From: Sphagnum compactum
Lineage: Eukaryota > Bryophyta > Sphagnopsida > Sphagnales
Assembly (NCBI GenBank): GCA_965153455.1
Contig: OZ234493.1
Span: forward strand, 32,726,213-32,790,212
Length of the DNA stretch: 64,000 bases
Direction: 5' to 3'
This document shows positions 32,507-43,800 of this stretch, piece by piece. The translations under genes and the position numbers were made by a program. Below the pieces are notes generated by a model. The model was not told the DNA's origin. It saw only the letters and a program-made list of their open reading frames with translations, and ran no database searches. Positions within the stretch are counted from its first letter, which is position 1, and each line of letters begins with the position of its first letter.

Positions 32507-33596
32507 TGTCGCAACCCTAGCCTTTGGCTTGCGACCAAGGCAAGGGGGTTGTGAGGTTGCGGGCCTAGTAGTAGACCCGGGAGGCACATCACATGCTCCC
32601 GGGAGTGCAAGGAGTGCAAAGAGTCTAGAGAGTGTGAGGGAATGAACCCTCACACTCCCAAGTGAACTCCCACGTTGGGAGTTGGTGAGAGTTGGAGTCC
32701 CGGAGGGACTCCCGAAACTTCAGAGAGCGTTTTGAGGGGTCAAAACTCCATGGCTTGTTTTGCTCTTTATATCAATGGAAAGCTCTTGAAGCGTAGATAT
32801 CCAAAATGGGCTCGCATTGCTCATTTGGACATCTGAAACACAAGTTATGGCCAAAAGAAGGATCGGGAGTCGAATTCCCGGGAGTCGTCCAGTTTTGACT
32901 CCCGACCACTAAAAGTCGGGAATCGACCCGAAATACTAGGCTGCAGAGGACGTGCCACATATCGTTGGAAAGCTCTCGACGAGAGCTACAACTTTGCTTC
33001 AGACCGCATCGCGATCCGAGGTCTGCTCGCAAAGTTATGGGGCTCCAAAGTCGCGGGAGTCCCATTTGGCGCGATTTCGGGACTCCCATTCGGGAGTCCC
33101 GGGAAAAATAGCCATTTGGATGTAGCCTCCGTGGAGAGTCACAGAGTATACTATAAGGGGGGAAGTGGTTGGCTTCCCCAAGGGGGAAGGTGCTGGCTTC
33201 CCCACCAAAGGGAGTGAGGTGGTGGCTTACTCCCGAGCCCGGAGTGTGTGTGTGTTCAAAGTGAGTCCGAGTTCACCCGTGGCTTGTCCCAACACCAAAA
33301 AGGATTCAACATGAGTCCCAAGGGGGAAGGTGATGGCTTCCCCAAGGTCCGGGCCGTGGCTCTTCCTAGCACCAAAGGTGCTCCAACTTTGGACTAACCA
33401 CTTGGAGTGGTTAATGGAGGGTCCGTGTGAGTGAGTCAAGCTTGTCAACTCTTCCTAGTCCCATCCCGGAGCTCCAACACACCCTTCTACCCCTCAAGTG
33501 TTGTGAGCTAGGGAGCGGCTCCAAGTTCCAACCGCTTCCGCATTGCCGCATACTTGGACCCTCGAGTGGGTCCACAAGGAACTTGGGGGCGCGTCA
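32507..33596 (+). mobile_element. Solo LTR 1, GC-rich retrotransposon family
   Basis: A 1090-bp segment begins TGTCGCAACC and ends GGCGCGTCA (TG...CA). It is flanked by the 5-bp duplication ATACA and is far GC-richer than its surroundings. It shares colinear blocks with the minus-strand segment at 56.3-57.2 kb: the GGGAGTCCCGG clusters, CTTTATATCAATGGAAAG (TATA-like), GGTCGGGAGTC palindromes, GAGAGCTTTCC, ATGTAGCCTC, GAGTATACTATA, and the end block GAGTGGG..AACTTGGGGGCGCGTCA. No internal coding region adjoins it, so it is best read as a solo LTR left by LTR-LTR recombination. A segment at 33.15-33.38 kb with repeated GGGGGAAGG/GGCTTCCCC is partly missing from the other copy. Confidence 0.85.
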
Positions 33597-33601
33597 ATAC
33601 A
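33597..33601 (+). other. Right target-site duplication ATACA of solo LTR 1
   Basis: ATACA directly after the LTR terminus GCGCGTCA matches 32502-32506. Confidence 0.85.
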
Positions 33602-34624
33602 TGTCAACTATCTAGCGACAGACATTGAGATGTATGAACACTATTATTTTCACGACAAATTAACATTGTTATTATATATGTTGGTGTTAATGAACCTTAA
33701 GATAGTTAGGCTTTGTAGACGAAGGTTCAAATGACATAAATAAACATCATTTATAAGGTTAATTTTTTTTTAATTCAAAAATTATGTAATTCTGTTGACA
33801 CCTAGCCCAAAGGATAATTCAACCCTAACAATGAGAAGGTTTGGAGTGGTTTTTTTCTTGTTATACCCGATGGGTATCATGTGTAACAAAAGGTATCATG
33901 ACAAAGCCCAAAAAAATGTGACGGGTATGATGGGGAACACTGGGTATCACCCCCAAAAAAACCAGAAAAATAAAATGTGAGGCGTTTCAAAAAAGACAGA
34001 ACTGCCCAAAGACAGCAGAGAAAAATATACATATTTTTTGCAATAAATATTTTTCTGATATTTTACACGAAATAATAATAATAATCAGAGCAAGTCTTTA
34101 CAAGATTTCACATTGGTCAGGCCAATTTATTTTTGGGGCCAACCCACTTCTTTGGGAAATATTGAATACCGAACCTGAGTGACAGGTCTGGTACCCGGCG
34201 GGTTTGGATTTGGGCCAGTTAGGGCGGGCTCTTCAGTGAACCCCTAAACTAGGGTTCAATCTGCCTCCAACGGTGAGGCAATGAATTAGGGTTTGGAGGA
34301 AACACGCACCTCGTCTCCCTTCTGCCGCAGCTCTCTGGCTTTCTTCCGTTGCCGCTTCTTCCACTTCGCAACCTCTAACATTCCTGCGCCACTTTTTTTC
34401 TCCAGTCTCTAAATCCTCTTGCTTGGTTTTTGACGCACTGAATTGAGTTGTTTTGCACTTGAATTATTTTTTGATTGAGATTTCCGCCGACCCGGCACCA
34501 CCAGTGCAACAGTTTGGGGTTTTTGTTATTTTGTTTGAGGACTTGGGGGTGAGCGAGGGGAGGGGGGGGGGGGGGGAGAGGAGAGGAGATCGAGGAGGTC
34601 TTGTGATCTCGGAAGCTTGGAAAC
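33602..34624. other. Intergenic region and 5' region of the eIF2-gamma gene
   Basis: 33.8-33.96 kb holds short GGTATCATG-type repeats. From about 34200 composition becomes gene-like, and from about 34260 it probably forms the promoter and leader of eIF2-gamma, including a long G-run at about 34561-34576. Confidence 0.5.
34211..34294 (+). promoter_or_regulatory. Site II (TGGGCC) and telo-box motifs upstream of eIF2-gamma
   Basis: TGGGCC is at 34211-34216. TTAGGGTTT, the reverse of telo-box AAACCCTAA, is at 34286-34294. In plants, site II plus telo-box pairs mark promoters of many translation and ribosome genes. They lie 330-415 bp before the ATG, near the likely transcription start. Confidence 0.5.
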
Positions 34625-37600
34625 ATGGCGAAGCGTGGACTGATGGAGCAGGATCTCAGTAAGCTAGATGTGACTATTTTGCATCCCTTATCGCCCGAGG
34701 TGATTTCTCGGCAAGCCACAATCAATATCGGTAACTCTTTCCCGGTTTTCTCTTCCCTGTTTTTCTCTATTTTCGTCTTCTTTGCTCCACGAGTTTTTCC
34801 CCTCTCTTTCTTTTCTGAATTTACCCTTATCCCTTAGATGGATAGGCTTTTCCTTGTGATTGAGATTTTCAGAGCCTTTCTGCTTCTTTTGACCCAGTCA
34901 GCTGCACACTTCAGAACGTTTCTTCTGAGTTTGAAAAGCTGGAAATAAGGGAGAGGAGAGATGGCTTGGTCTTGACAAATGTGATGCCATGGTCTTGACA
35001 AATATCAGGCACAATTGGTCATGTGGCACATGGGAAATCAACTGTGGTGAAGGCAATATCTGGTGTGCAGGTATGTCTTTCATTGTTCTTTTCCATTGTG
35101 TTATTCTGATGCAGGTTTTTTGTTATTGAAAGGAAATCCGAACATTCAGGTGTCTGTCAACTTGTGCAGTTGTTCTTTGTCTCATATCTAGGTTTTTTGT
35201 TAAGGTCTGTGTATATTGTCTGTTTTGCTTGGAACACAGCTGCAACATGCAGCTTTCAGGAATGTCCCTTGTGGCTTTTTCTTGCTTCCTAGCAGTTTCC
35301 TCATACATTCAACACTGTCTCTGATGCCTTTTGATTATGGTTAGGGCTGGTTCTTCCTTGCAAGGTGGAAATGTGGGCAGCATGTTTAGCAGTTCTGGCA
35401 AAATAAGTTTTATGATTTTCATGACCTTTGTTCTCACACTTCCTTTAGTCTATTGGCCAAATTGGGTATTCTGCTTCATATACCGTGCCAGCAGTTAGCA
35501 GATTTAAACCTGCAACTACTAGCAGGAGGGTTATGACACCCAACTCAATATGGCATTGATCTCTGAGCTGGGAACAAGCTGGTTGCAGTTTGGATGAGGA
35601 TAATGTTGACTTTTTTATTAGCTATGTCTTTTTAGTCCTGGCCTACAACATGATGGAGTCTTCCCATTGCTTTTAGAAATGTGACAGAGACTCAGCACAC
35701 AGATTCTGTACAATGGTTTTCCCAAAGTCTGGGCCAATTGTTATAAACTTATTGATGTCCACTGTTGGGAGCTGATAAGGTCAGTGGGTAGTCATGGCAG
35801 CTTGTCAATGGTATTTGTGATGAAGGTGATGGTCTGACACTTTGTGAGTGACTCTCACAAGGTTGTGACTGCATTATTCTCATGTTACATTTAAAGTGTT
35901 GTGGAGATTTCTCTGCAATGTCATATGAGCTCTGAGCTGGGGTGCACTATAGAATTCATGTTTGTTTCATGTGTGTTGATTTTTGCCCACAAGATTTTAA
36001 TGCTGGTTGCCATTATGTGACTCAGAGTCTGGTGTACTTGAAGAATGCACCATTGTTATGATGATTGGGAGTCTGTACATTGTTCTCTCAGTTTCGTTAG
36101 CTTGTCCTCTTTAGTTGGAGTTTTTGGCAGAAATGAGATGCATATTTTTATATGGTGGTATGCAGACTGTGCGGTTCAAGAATGAGCTGGAGCGCAATAT
36201 TACAATCAAGCTGGGTTATGCCAATGCTAAAATCTATAAATGCGAGGATGAACGCTGCCCTCGACCCATGGCTTACAAGTAGGGCCATGCACATAATACC
36301 TTGGGTAGACTTGTGTACCAAGTACATGTAACTGTAACCAAGACAAGAGTTGTATTTGTCTTATCTTCCCTGTCACTGCATCCAAGGGGATGCAATCCAA
36401 GAATTCCTTCCCTACTAGTTCTCTTACCTTTCCTGAAGTGCAGTGTTATTTGGCTTTTATACTAGACTATTGAAAAGCTGGGGATCTCGTGTGTGAAGAT
36501 ATGAGAAAGAAGGAAAAGTTATTTGGTTGGCCTTCATCTGAGAGCTCTTCTAATGGCTTGTTTCTTTTCTAGGTGACATCTTTTTATGGAGGCTGAGGCA
36601 GGAGTGCAATTGTGGTTGCAGGGCTTATGGGAGTGGAAAGGAGGATAGTCCACTCTGTGATGTTCCTGATTTTGAATCTGCACGCATGAAGTTGTTGCGC
36701 CATGTGTCATTTGTTGATTGCCCTGTAAGTGACCCCAGAGTTGCTCACTTTCTCTTCATTGCTCATGTTCCACTCAACAAATATGTATTTTTCACATTCT
36801 TGCTGCAGTTATGCTGTGCTGCAAGCAGAAACAAGAGATATTTCAGTACTGTCATGTTCAGAACTCTCAATTATCCTCAACATAGAAGATGATGTGTTCT
36901 GGGATTTGACGTGTTCTAATCATTGTGGGTATTTGTCTGAAGGGTCATGATATTCTCATGGCCACCATGCTTAATGGAGCAGCTATCATGGATGGAGCAT
37001 TGCTGCTGATCGCAAGCAATGAGAGCTGCCCCCAACCTCAAACATCTGAACATCTTGCAGCTGTTGAGATCATGCGGCTAAAGCACATCATCATTCTGCA
37101 AAACAAGATTGATCTCATTCAAGAAAGTGTGGCCATCAATCAGCATGAGTCCATTCAAAAGTTTATTCAGGTGCAGGGAAGTCTACTCCTGTGTTTACAA
37201 CAGGATTGCTGTTAGAGATACGTGTCTATTTTAATATGTGCAAGAGTCTTTTGGGTGTGGTAGGGAGAGGAGCATGATGCAAGACAGCAGTGATCAGGGT
37301 GTTACATGTATCTTACACCTTCATCTGCTTTTGGTCATGGCAGTCGACGATTGCAGATGGAGCTCCTGTGGTTCCAATTTCAGCACAGCTCAAATACAAC
37401 ATTGATGTGGTGTGTGAGTACATTGTGAATAAGATCCCAATCCCAGTGCGTGACTTTGTTTCACCCCCAAAAATGATTGTTATTCGCTCATTTGATGTTA
37501 ACAAGCCTGGTGCTGAAGTGGAAGAGATCAAGGGAGGAGTTGCTGGTGGCAGTATTTTGAGGGTATGTCATCTTCCTGAAACTTGTTCTGTTATTGCCGT

Positions 37601-38611
37601 AACTAATGAAGTCAGGGGTTCTCATGACAGCTAGTCACTGTTATTCATGGTGAAGGTGTCTGGTGCTTTGTGAGTGACACTTCTAAGGTTATCATAACAC
37701 ATTGTTGTTGGGTTAGTTTTGTTCTCTCTGGAACTGACATGAGGTTCATTCAGAGTCTTTTTGTGGACTTTTCTCTGCAGTCTCCATTGTATGCTACTCC
37801 AGTACCTCACCACTACAAACTATCTGCCGTATTTTGTATCTGATATCCTCAACTTGAATTTGGATGTATCCAGGGAGTGTTGAGAGTTGGGCAGAAAATT
37901 GAAGTACGGCCTGGAATCACAACCAAGGATGAGAGTGGTGGGATCAAGTGCACACCTATATTTTCTCGGATTATATCTTTGTTTGCAGAGCAGAATGAAC
38001 TGCAGTTTGCTGTGCCTGGTGGCCTGATTGGAGTGGGAACCACAATAGACCCTACACTCACACGAGCTGATCGTTTGGTTGGTCAAGTTCTTGGGGAGGT
38101 TGGAGCACTCCCAGATGTATTTGTTGAGCTTGAGGTTTTCCCAAATCCCAAAAACAAATCCCTTTTTCTGTTTAACCAGGAGGTTGTATGGCCACATCAT
38201 ATGCTGAGGCGTGAATCTTAGATTACATCAATGTCTGGACTCTTAAGATTAGAGATGCCTACAAGTGCTTGAAACTGACATTATTGTGGAATATGTTTTG
38301 GAATTGTGCAGGTGAACTTCTTCTTGCTCCGCCGATTGCTAGGTGTCCGAACCAAAGGCACAGAGAAGCAAGGCAAGGTGTCAAAGCTAGCCAAGAGTGA
38401 GGTCCTGATGCTCAACATTGGGTCCATGTCAACAGGGGCTCGTGTGATTGCAGTCAAGAATGATCTTGCCAAACTGCAACTGACCACTCCAGTCTGTACA
38501 AGCAAGGGAGAGAAAGTGGCTCTCAGCCGAAGAGTTGAAAAGCATTGGCGACTAATAGGATGGGGTCAAATCCAAGCTGGGGCGGTAATTGAGATGCCAA
38601 AAGCAGTATAA
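34625..38611 (+). CDS. EIF2G: Translation initiation factor eIF2 gamma subunit
   Basis: GTPase subunit of cytosolic eIF2, which carries initiator Met-tRNA to the 40S subunit. Eight exons: 34625-34730, 35009-35070, 36166-36278, 36622-36724, 36943-37170, 37344-37562, 37874-38134, 38312-38611. All have GT-AG borders and consistent phases, giving 463 residues, close to plant orthologues. The start is [16 protein letters not shown]. GTPase motifs: G1 GHVAHGKST (residues 39-47), G3 VDCPGHD (about 125-131), G4 NKID (182-185), G5 near [14 protein letters not shown]. Domains II and III follow: [62 protein letters not shown], ending [19 protein letters not shown]. The zinc-knuckle loop has Cys82, Cys87 and Cys106, but the third usual Cys (MCYK in plants) is Ala92. 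It is a single coherent gene, probably functional. Confidence 0.97.
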
Positions 38612-39491
38612 AAAATTGGTTGTCTGTGAATTACACCCAACAAAAAACAGACAAAACAGGTCTTTCTCACAGGGAGCAGTCAAGACCAGAAACCAAACGT
38701 AGTTACAAGAGACATACCAACAATGTGGATGGGAAGGGCGTTGCTGGGAACTATTTTTGTAAGATGGAGAAGACGATGGGGTATGAGTGTTGCTGGACGT
38801 CTTCATAGTTTCTATTATCCAGTTGGACTTGCAGAGGCTTGCACCACAGCAAGCGTCGGGTGTTGCCGACCATTCTTAGGCTTCAGTCGCAACTTCTGTT
38901 ATACATCTCTGTCAATGTATCTTACATATTTGTTTTTTGCATCAAAACATTGTGATGCCTTTCCTCACCTTTCATCACCTGCTTTTTTTAACCTGTTGAT
39001 GAGAATGGAGTGTCTTCATGCAGGATGCTGTAGAGGACTTGGCATCTACTGCTCTCACATCATGTGTGCTCCTGTGCGCCTTGTTGTGCCTCTTGTGGGG
39101 ATATTCAAAATCTTGCAATTAGTCAATTCTTAAAAATTTGGAAAATTCCTCAGCACGGGTTTGAATTAAATCATTGACAAATTAAAATCAGCGTTTCTTT
39201 TCCAGAGACACTTGGCTACACAAAAGTATTGCCCCATATAAAATGGTTTTTGTGAATCGAATCATCAGATTTTGAGGATAAAGTTGTCATATTTGATCCT
39301 AGCAGATCGCCAGAACATAGCAGGATGCGGAAAACTTCCTACTTTTCACTGTGACCGGTAGGCAAATTTGGATCATTCCAATTGTGGATGATCGCCATTG
39401 TGGCGACATCATAAAATTGAAAAAAGAAAACAAACACTGCAAAATGAGCGAGAGCTAGATCTCTAAAAAAAAAGCAAATATATCAAATTTT
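38612..39491. other. 3' region of eIF2-gamma and spacer
   Basis: Likely 3' UTR for a few hundred bases, then spacer up to the tRNA gene. No further coding sequence recognised. Confidence 0.55.
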
Positions 39492-39564
39492 CGATCACGG
39501 TGGGACTCGAACCCACAATCTCCCGCTCCGGAGGCGAGCGCCTTATCCATTAGGCCACGCGACC
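39492..39564 (-). tRNA. tRNA-Arg (anticodon CCG)
   Basis: The cloverleaf folds completely on the minus strand. The acceptor stem is GGTCGCG/CGTGATC (two G-T wobbles). The D-arm is GCCT..AGGC, the anticodon stem CTCGC/GCGGG with loop CTCCGGA (anticodon CCG), and the T-arm GTGGG-TTCGAGT-CCCAC. No CCA is encoded, as expected for a nuclear gene. Internal A and B boxes (TGGCCTAATGG, GGTTCGAGTCC) are intact. A T-run lies about 20 bp downstream. Confidence 0.93.
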
Positions 39565-39569
39565 ACATA

Positions 39570-41100
39570 CACAATTAAATTTCTCAAATATTATTTACAA
39601 CTTAAAATAGTTTGCTTGCATGTCATCATTCCCCATATTCTTTTTACACACTCCAAAACTCCAAAACGTGAGGAAGTCCAGCTGCTGGATGTTTTTGAAG
39701 GGAGCCAACGATCACATATGGCCAGAGACTAAAACAAAAAGAGAAGAAGAAGATGGTTGGGTTGAAGCAGCCTTTGATATGATGCCTTCACGAAGCACAA
39801 CAACAGACAAGCAGAGAAGTTCAATGCAACAGAGATTAAAAATCGCAAAAATAATAATGTCAAGGAGGAAAATATTTGTGTTTCTCTAACATGATTCATT
39901 TATATGCTGGGTTTAAAGCCTGAGGCTGCAGGTTATACCAGAATAAGGGCCCATGTGAGGTGGAGTCTGAGTGTGGGCCTGATTCTGGGTTATAAACCTG
40001 TGGCCTAGTGCTTCACCAATTGTAAAGACCCTCCTTCATATGGTGCTCTCCCATTACATGTAATGATCATTGTTGTGAGGGTTATGCGGTTTGAAGGGTA
40101 AAAATCAACGGTTCAGGTTTAGGTTCTTGTAACCCAGACCCAAGTTGACATCAACTTGGTTGAACAAGCACAAAGAACTGGACCATTGAAAAAATGTTTT
40201 GCTAGATTCGAAAGTGAAATTAGAACTGTGAAAAGATATTATTGAAAATAGGGTAAGAATATATATGTTAAAAAGTTGACTTTTTTGCAAAAAGTTAATA
40301 AGTAGACTGAACTTTATAATTAATTATTAATTAGTTGTTTTACTCTCTATTTACATAGACCCCTATTTAAATTTGTTGTAAAACTTTGTATTCACCTAAT
40401 TTTTAGCATTGGGGAATGTGTAATGTGTACATGAAACCAGACTCGCCCCATTCAAAATCGAGTCCAAAGGTTCTTGAATTTGAAAGAATGTGATAAAACA
40501 AGAACAGAATGGTTCAAATTTTGGAAGAACCTGGCTCAAATCCTTAACTAGAGAACCATCACATACAAATTTTAAAATGTCAGAACCGAACAGGAGCTTC
40601 TCTCAAAAAGGAAGAACCAGACAAAACTGGTAATGACCTACCAGAAATTTTGCAGTGTATCTGGAGGTAACATTTCGTTTTTCATAATACCCCCCTCCTA
40701 TTTCGCCTCGGTTTCTCCACTTAATTTTTTGGCAGGTCTTATTGCCTTGTGTGCCCTTATTTTGGTAATGCCCCTCGACCTAGTGCTTTACCCTACACCA
40801 AAAAAATTGGCACAGGTCTGTACAGCTCCTTCACGCTTCCTTCTCATGCAATGAAACTGGGACACTAGCATCCATGAGGATTGGTGCAGGTATCAAGACA
40901 TAAGTCTTTGGATCTTGTCCTGAAGACTCTACTCCCCTCACCCCTAAACGTCAGGGCAGATCACTTTCCCTTGGGATTTCGCCCCTGACATTTAGGGATT
41001 AATGAGTCTAGAGGTACAACTGAACTTAACCTGAAGGAAAGGTGGAATGATACAGCAGTGCAAGTGCCCCTTCCATTGTATCCACAATTTAAACATTAGA
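39570..41100. other. Intergenic region
   Basis: No gene or repeat family recognised. Short frames such as 39620-39889 and 40633-40854 have no family resemblance and weak starts. Confidence 0.5.
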
Positions 41101-41496
41101 GATATCCGTAAAGTGAGGAAAAGACAGGGTCAGTACTCCGAGTTTGGTCATACACAGGGTGAGATTTTTTAATCCTACAAAAAAGTACATTAGCATTCAA
41201 GGGGGAGTGAAACTCAGAAAACCATCAATTTTGAGGGTTTTCTGAGTTTCACTCCTGTCTTTCTTTTTTCCTGAGCGCCTCCACTGCTGCTACATAGATT
41301 TTCACTGCTCCTACCTGTACAGCTACTATAATTCCTCTTGAACCTTGTGCATTAAATGCTGAGTTTCAGCATTTCGCACCGGGTTTCAGCATTTCACAGT
41401 GAGATTTAATAAAATTTCCTTACCTTGCGGATACCACTAAAAAAGGGATTAGGGGGTGAAAGACAGGGTGAAGACAGGGTGACTTTACGGATACCT
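41101..41496 (-). mobile_element. MITE-like repeat, copy 2, with terminal inverted repeats
   Basis: The left end GATATCCGTAAAGTGAGG and right end (inward) GGTATCCGTAAAGTCACC are inverted repeats about 396 bp apart. Subterminal AAGACAGGGT / ACCCTGTCTT motifs lie on both sides. It contains no coding sequence. About 275 bp match copy 1 at 6191-6466 in the opposite orientation. A target duplication is not clear to me, so the superfamily is left open. Confidence 0.75.
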
Positions 41497-41499
41497 TTA

Positions 41500-42090
41500 T
41501 TGTGTGCAGGAAATCCAGGGCCACAACCAAAGGGCATAACAAATATGCGAGGTTCAAGTTCCTCCATTTCCACATCTGTTGAAAATTTATATTAGGTAGT
41601 CATATTGATGCAAATTCTTACAAACCTCCGCGGAGAAATATTTCAGGAGTGATAGTGCAAATCACCTTAATTTCTTCTCACTTGCCTTCTGATTGCTGGA
41701 GGTGGAACCACACAAAGCCCACCTTCAATTGGTCCTACTTTTCACACTAACTTACTAACGGATTAGTGCTAACATTCTAGAGAGTTGGGTCCTTCAGTTT
41801 ATGATAGACACTTCAGAGGATGGTACTAGTCTGGCATGATAGCTTTCCATGTTGGAACAAATATGGAGTTTGAGGTTGCAGGGAAGCTAAATAGAGATGC
41901 CGTCTGCTCCAACTTTCTGCTCACCCTACACCCACATAAACATCTGCTCATCATCCCCCAGCAATACATATACAATTTATGGACATGTTGCAGAGGCAAA
42001 AATCGTGGTAGTGAAACGTTAAAAGAAGCTCTGTTTATATATATATTTTAAAAACTATATTATTTGTTAATGCTTGAAAAGGTCTTGCGT
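41500..42090. other. Intergenic region
   Basis: No gene seen. Lies between the MITE copy and the tRNA-Thr gene. Confidence 0.5.
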
Positions 42091-42092
42091 TT

Positions 42093-42164
42093 GCCTTCGT
42101 AGCATAGTGGTAGTGCGTTCCCTTCGTAAGGGAAAGGTCGTGAGTTCGATCCTCACCGTGGGCT
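42093..42164 (+). tRNA. tRNA-Thr (anticodon CGT)
   Basis: Acceptor arms GCCTTCG and CGTGGGC pair with a single T-T mismatch. The D-arm is GCATAGTGGTAGTGC, the anticodon stem TTCCC/GGGAA with loop TTCGTAA (anticodon CGT), and the T-arm GTGAG-TTCGATC-CTCAC. A T6 Pol III terminator follows directly at 42164-42169. No encoded CCA, consistent with a nuclear gene. Confidence 0.92.
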
Positions 42165-42169
42165 TTTTT
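42164..42169 (+). terminator. Pol III T-run terminator of tRNA-Thr
   Basis: Run of six T immediately after the acceptor stem GGGC. Confidence 0.75.
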
Positions 42170-42836
42170 CATTTTACTCTTTTTGGTTCGTTTTGTATTA
42201 TATCCCCACTAAATTTACAGATCTGCTCACACACTTTTTCTGATGTTAGAACCCACAAGATCAAATCTTTCTGAGAACCCTTGTTCCCTTATTACCACAG
42301 AGGGGATTGCTTCATCTTCCATATTAGGGGTTTTTTCGTTTTTCTTTTTTAATTATATGCATTTCCTTCAATTTTGTGCTTTCCAAAGTTTTTGTGAATT
42401 TTTCCAAATTTCTAGCAAATTTTCCGAATTTCTTGCTCACTATAGTGCAAAAAATTGTTCAGAAAAAAACATGGTTCCCTATTAGTAGGGATCTAATGTG
42501 TGTGTGTGTATTGGAAAGTCATCCATTCCAAGACTATTTTCAACAGGTCAGGTGTTCAAGTTCATCCAATTTTTTCAATGTTGGTGTCAGGGCTTTTTTT
42601 TTTTTTTTTTAAATATTAAATTTCATTTTTGTGGTTTCTAGAGTTTGGCAATTTTTCTGATGGCATTTTATTCTCAGATTTTCACTCAAAAAACGAAAAT
42701 TTCCAAATTTTTCCCTTTTTTTGGGGGGTCATAAAGTGGCAAAAAAATCACCAAAATAATAAATCACTGGTCAGTGTCCAGATGAGGCTAAGCTAGAGAG
42801 AGGTACACCTAATTCCATCACTACACTCTAAACCAA

Positions 42837-43026
42837 CCCTTATGGTGGTCTCATATCACCATAAGATATCACCATGGTTAGGTGATATGGTTCTTTGTGG
42901 GGGGGGGGGATGGGTAACATTCTACAATAATGGATTAATTTACCATAAGGCACCTTTTTTATCACCTAACCAAAGCCATTATGCATGTTTTAAAAAACAG
43001 TCTTTTGCACTAATAAAACCATAATG
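42837..43026. repeat. Palindromic MITE-like segment
   Basis: The left part CTTATGGTGGTCTCATATCACC and the right part TTTTTATCACCTAACC..AAAACCATAATGG share inverted motifs: CTTATGGT/ACCATAA and GGTTAGGTGATA/TATCACCTAACC. The centre carries a nine-G run. Non-coding. A foldback or MITE origin is inferred. Confidence 0.5.
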
Positions 43027-43029
43027 GAT

Positions 43030-43800
43030 GTTTTTTTTTAAAATTTTTTATACACTGAATAAACAGCAATGGAACTAATTTTGTGTGTATTTTATGGATC
43101 TTTCATAAATAATAGATTTAGGTGATTAGAAGGCTGGTTTTCAAGATGAATTATGTTTAATTTCAAAATTTGAGATGGCAATAAAAAGACATGTTTTCGA
43201 TCTATTGGTAGCACTCTTCTGAATGGTTCGAAGCATCTCAGATGCAATAAAATCAGGTCTATGGGCTCTTTTCAAGTTGAAGTATGTAAAATATGTTTCA
43301 ATACTTTCAGCTGATTTCTAACTCAATGATTACAACTTGGCACCCTAAACCATTCTACTTTGCTGAATCGATGTTTCTCTTCGGTTGCATTCAACTTTTG
43401 AATGTGAAGACAACAGCGCAATAGATAAATTGTTTGCAAGTTCATCATTGAAGAGCTTTACAAACATGGATAGTGTTCTAGTTTGGGGTACACAAATGTT
43501 CATTCCACCATCTCCAAATTCAGACCAAATATGTGAGAGTACTAGCATAGAAAGTCTTTGTCAAAATGAGGAACTTCAATATTCAGCGAAGAGTGAGGGT
43601 CAAAAGGAGCATGATCCAACCTTCATGCATCCTGATGTATAAGGAGAAGATGAAGGTTCAACAAGTTGGGAGGAGCTGAAGCAGTAGTTCAATTCAAGGA
43701 CTCTTGGGCTACACTAGGTGATGTCACCAAACTCACCCCTAAATATTAGAATCATGCCATACACCAGCATTTGGAAATGGTCCACAGTCTTCCAACAATC
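43030..43800. other. Region left of the pogo-like remnant
   Basis: The + strand frame at 43385-43642 (contains MDSVLVWGTQMFIPPSPNSD) is not recognised. It could be a 5' part of the transposon or unrelated. No other content supported. Confidence 0.4.

Noticed and set aside
32772-33448. Minus-strand frames inside the solo LTR
   Set aside because: GC-rich LTR sequence opens frames by chance; no protein similarity.
32507-33620. Alternative LTR end at GCGACA (33615-33620), which mirrors TGTCGC
   Set aside because: The TG..CA boundary at 33596 gives an exact ATACA duplication, and the same boundary in the second copy gives an exact TGGTA duplication.
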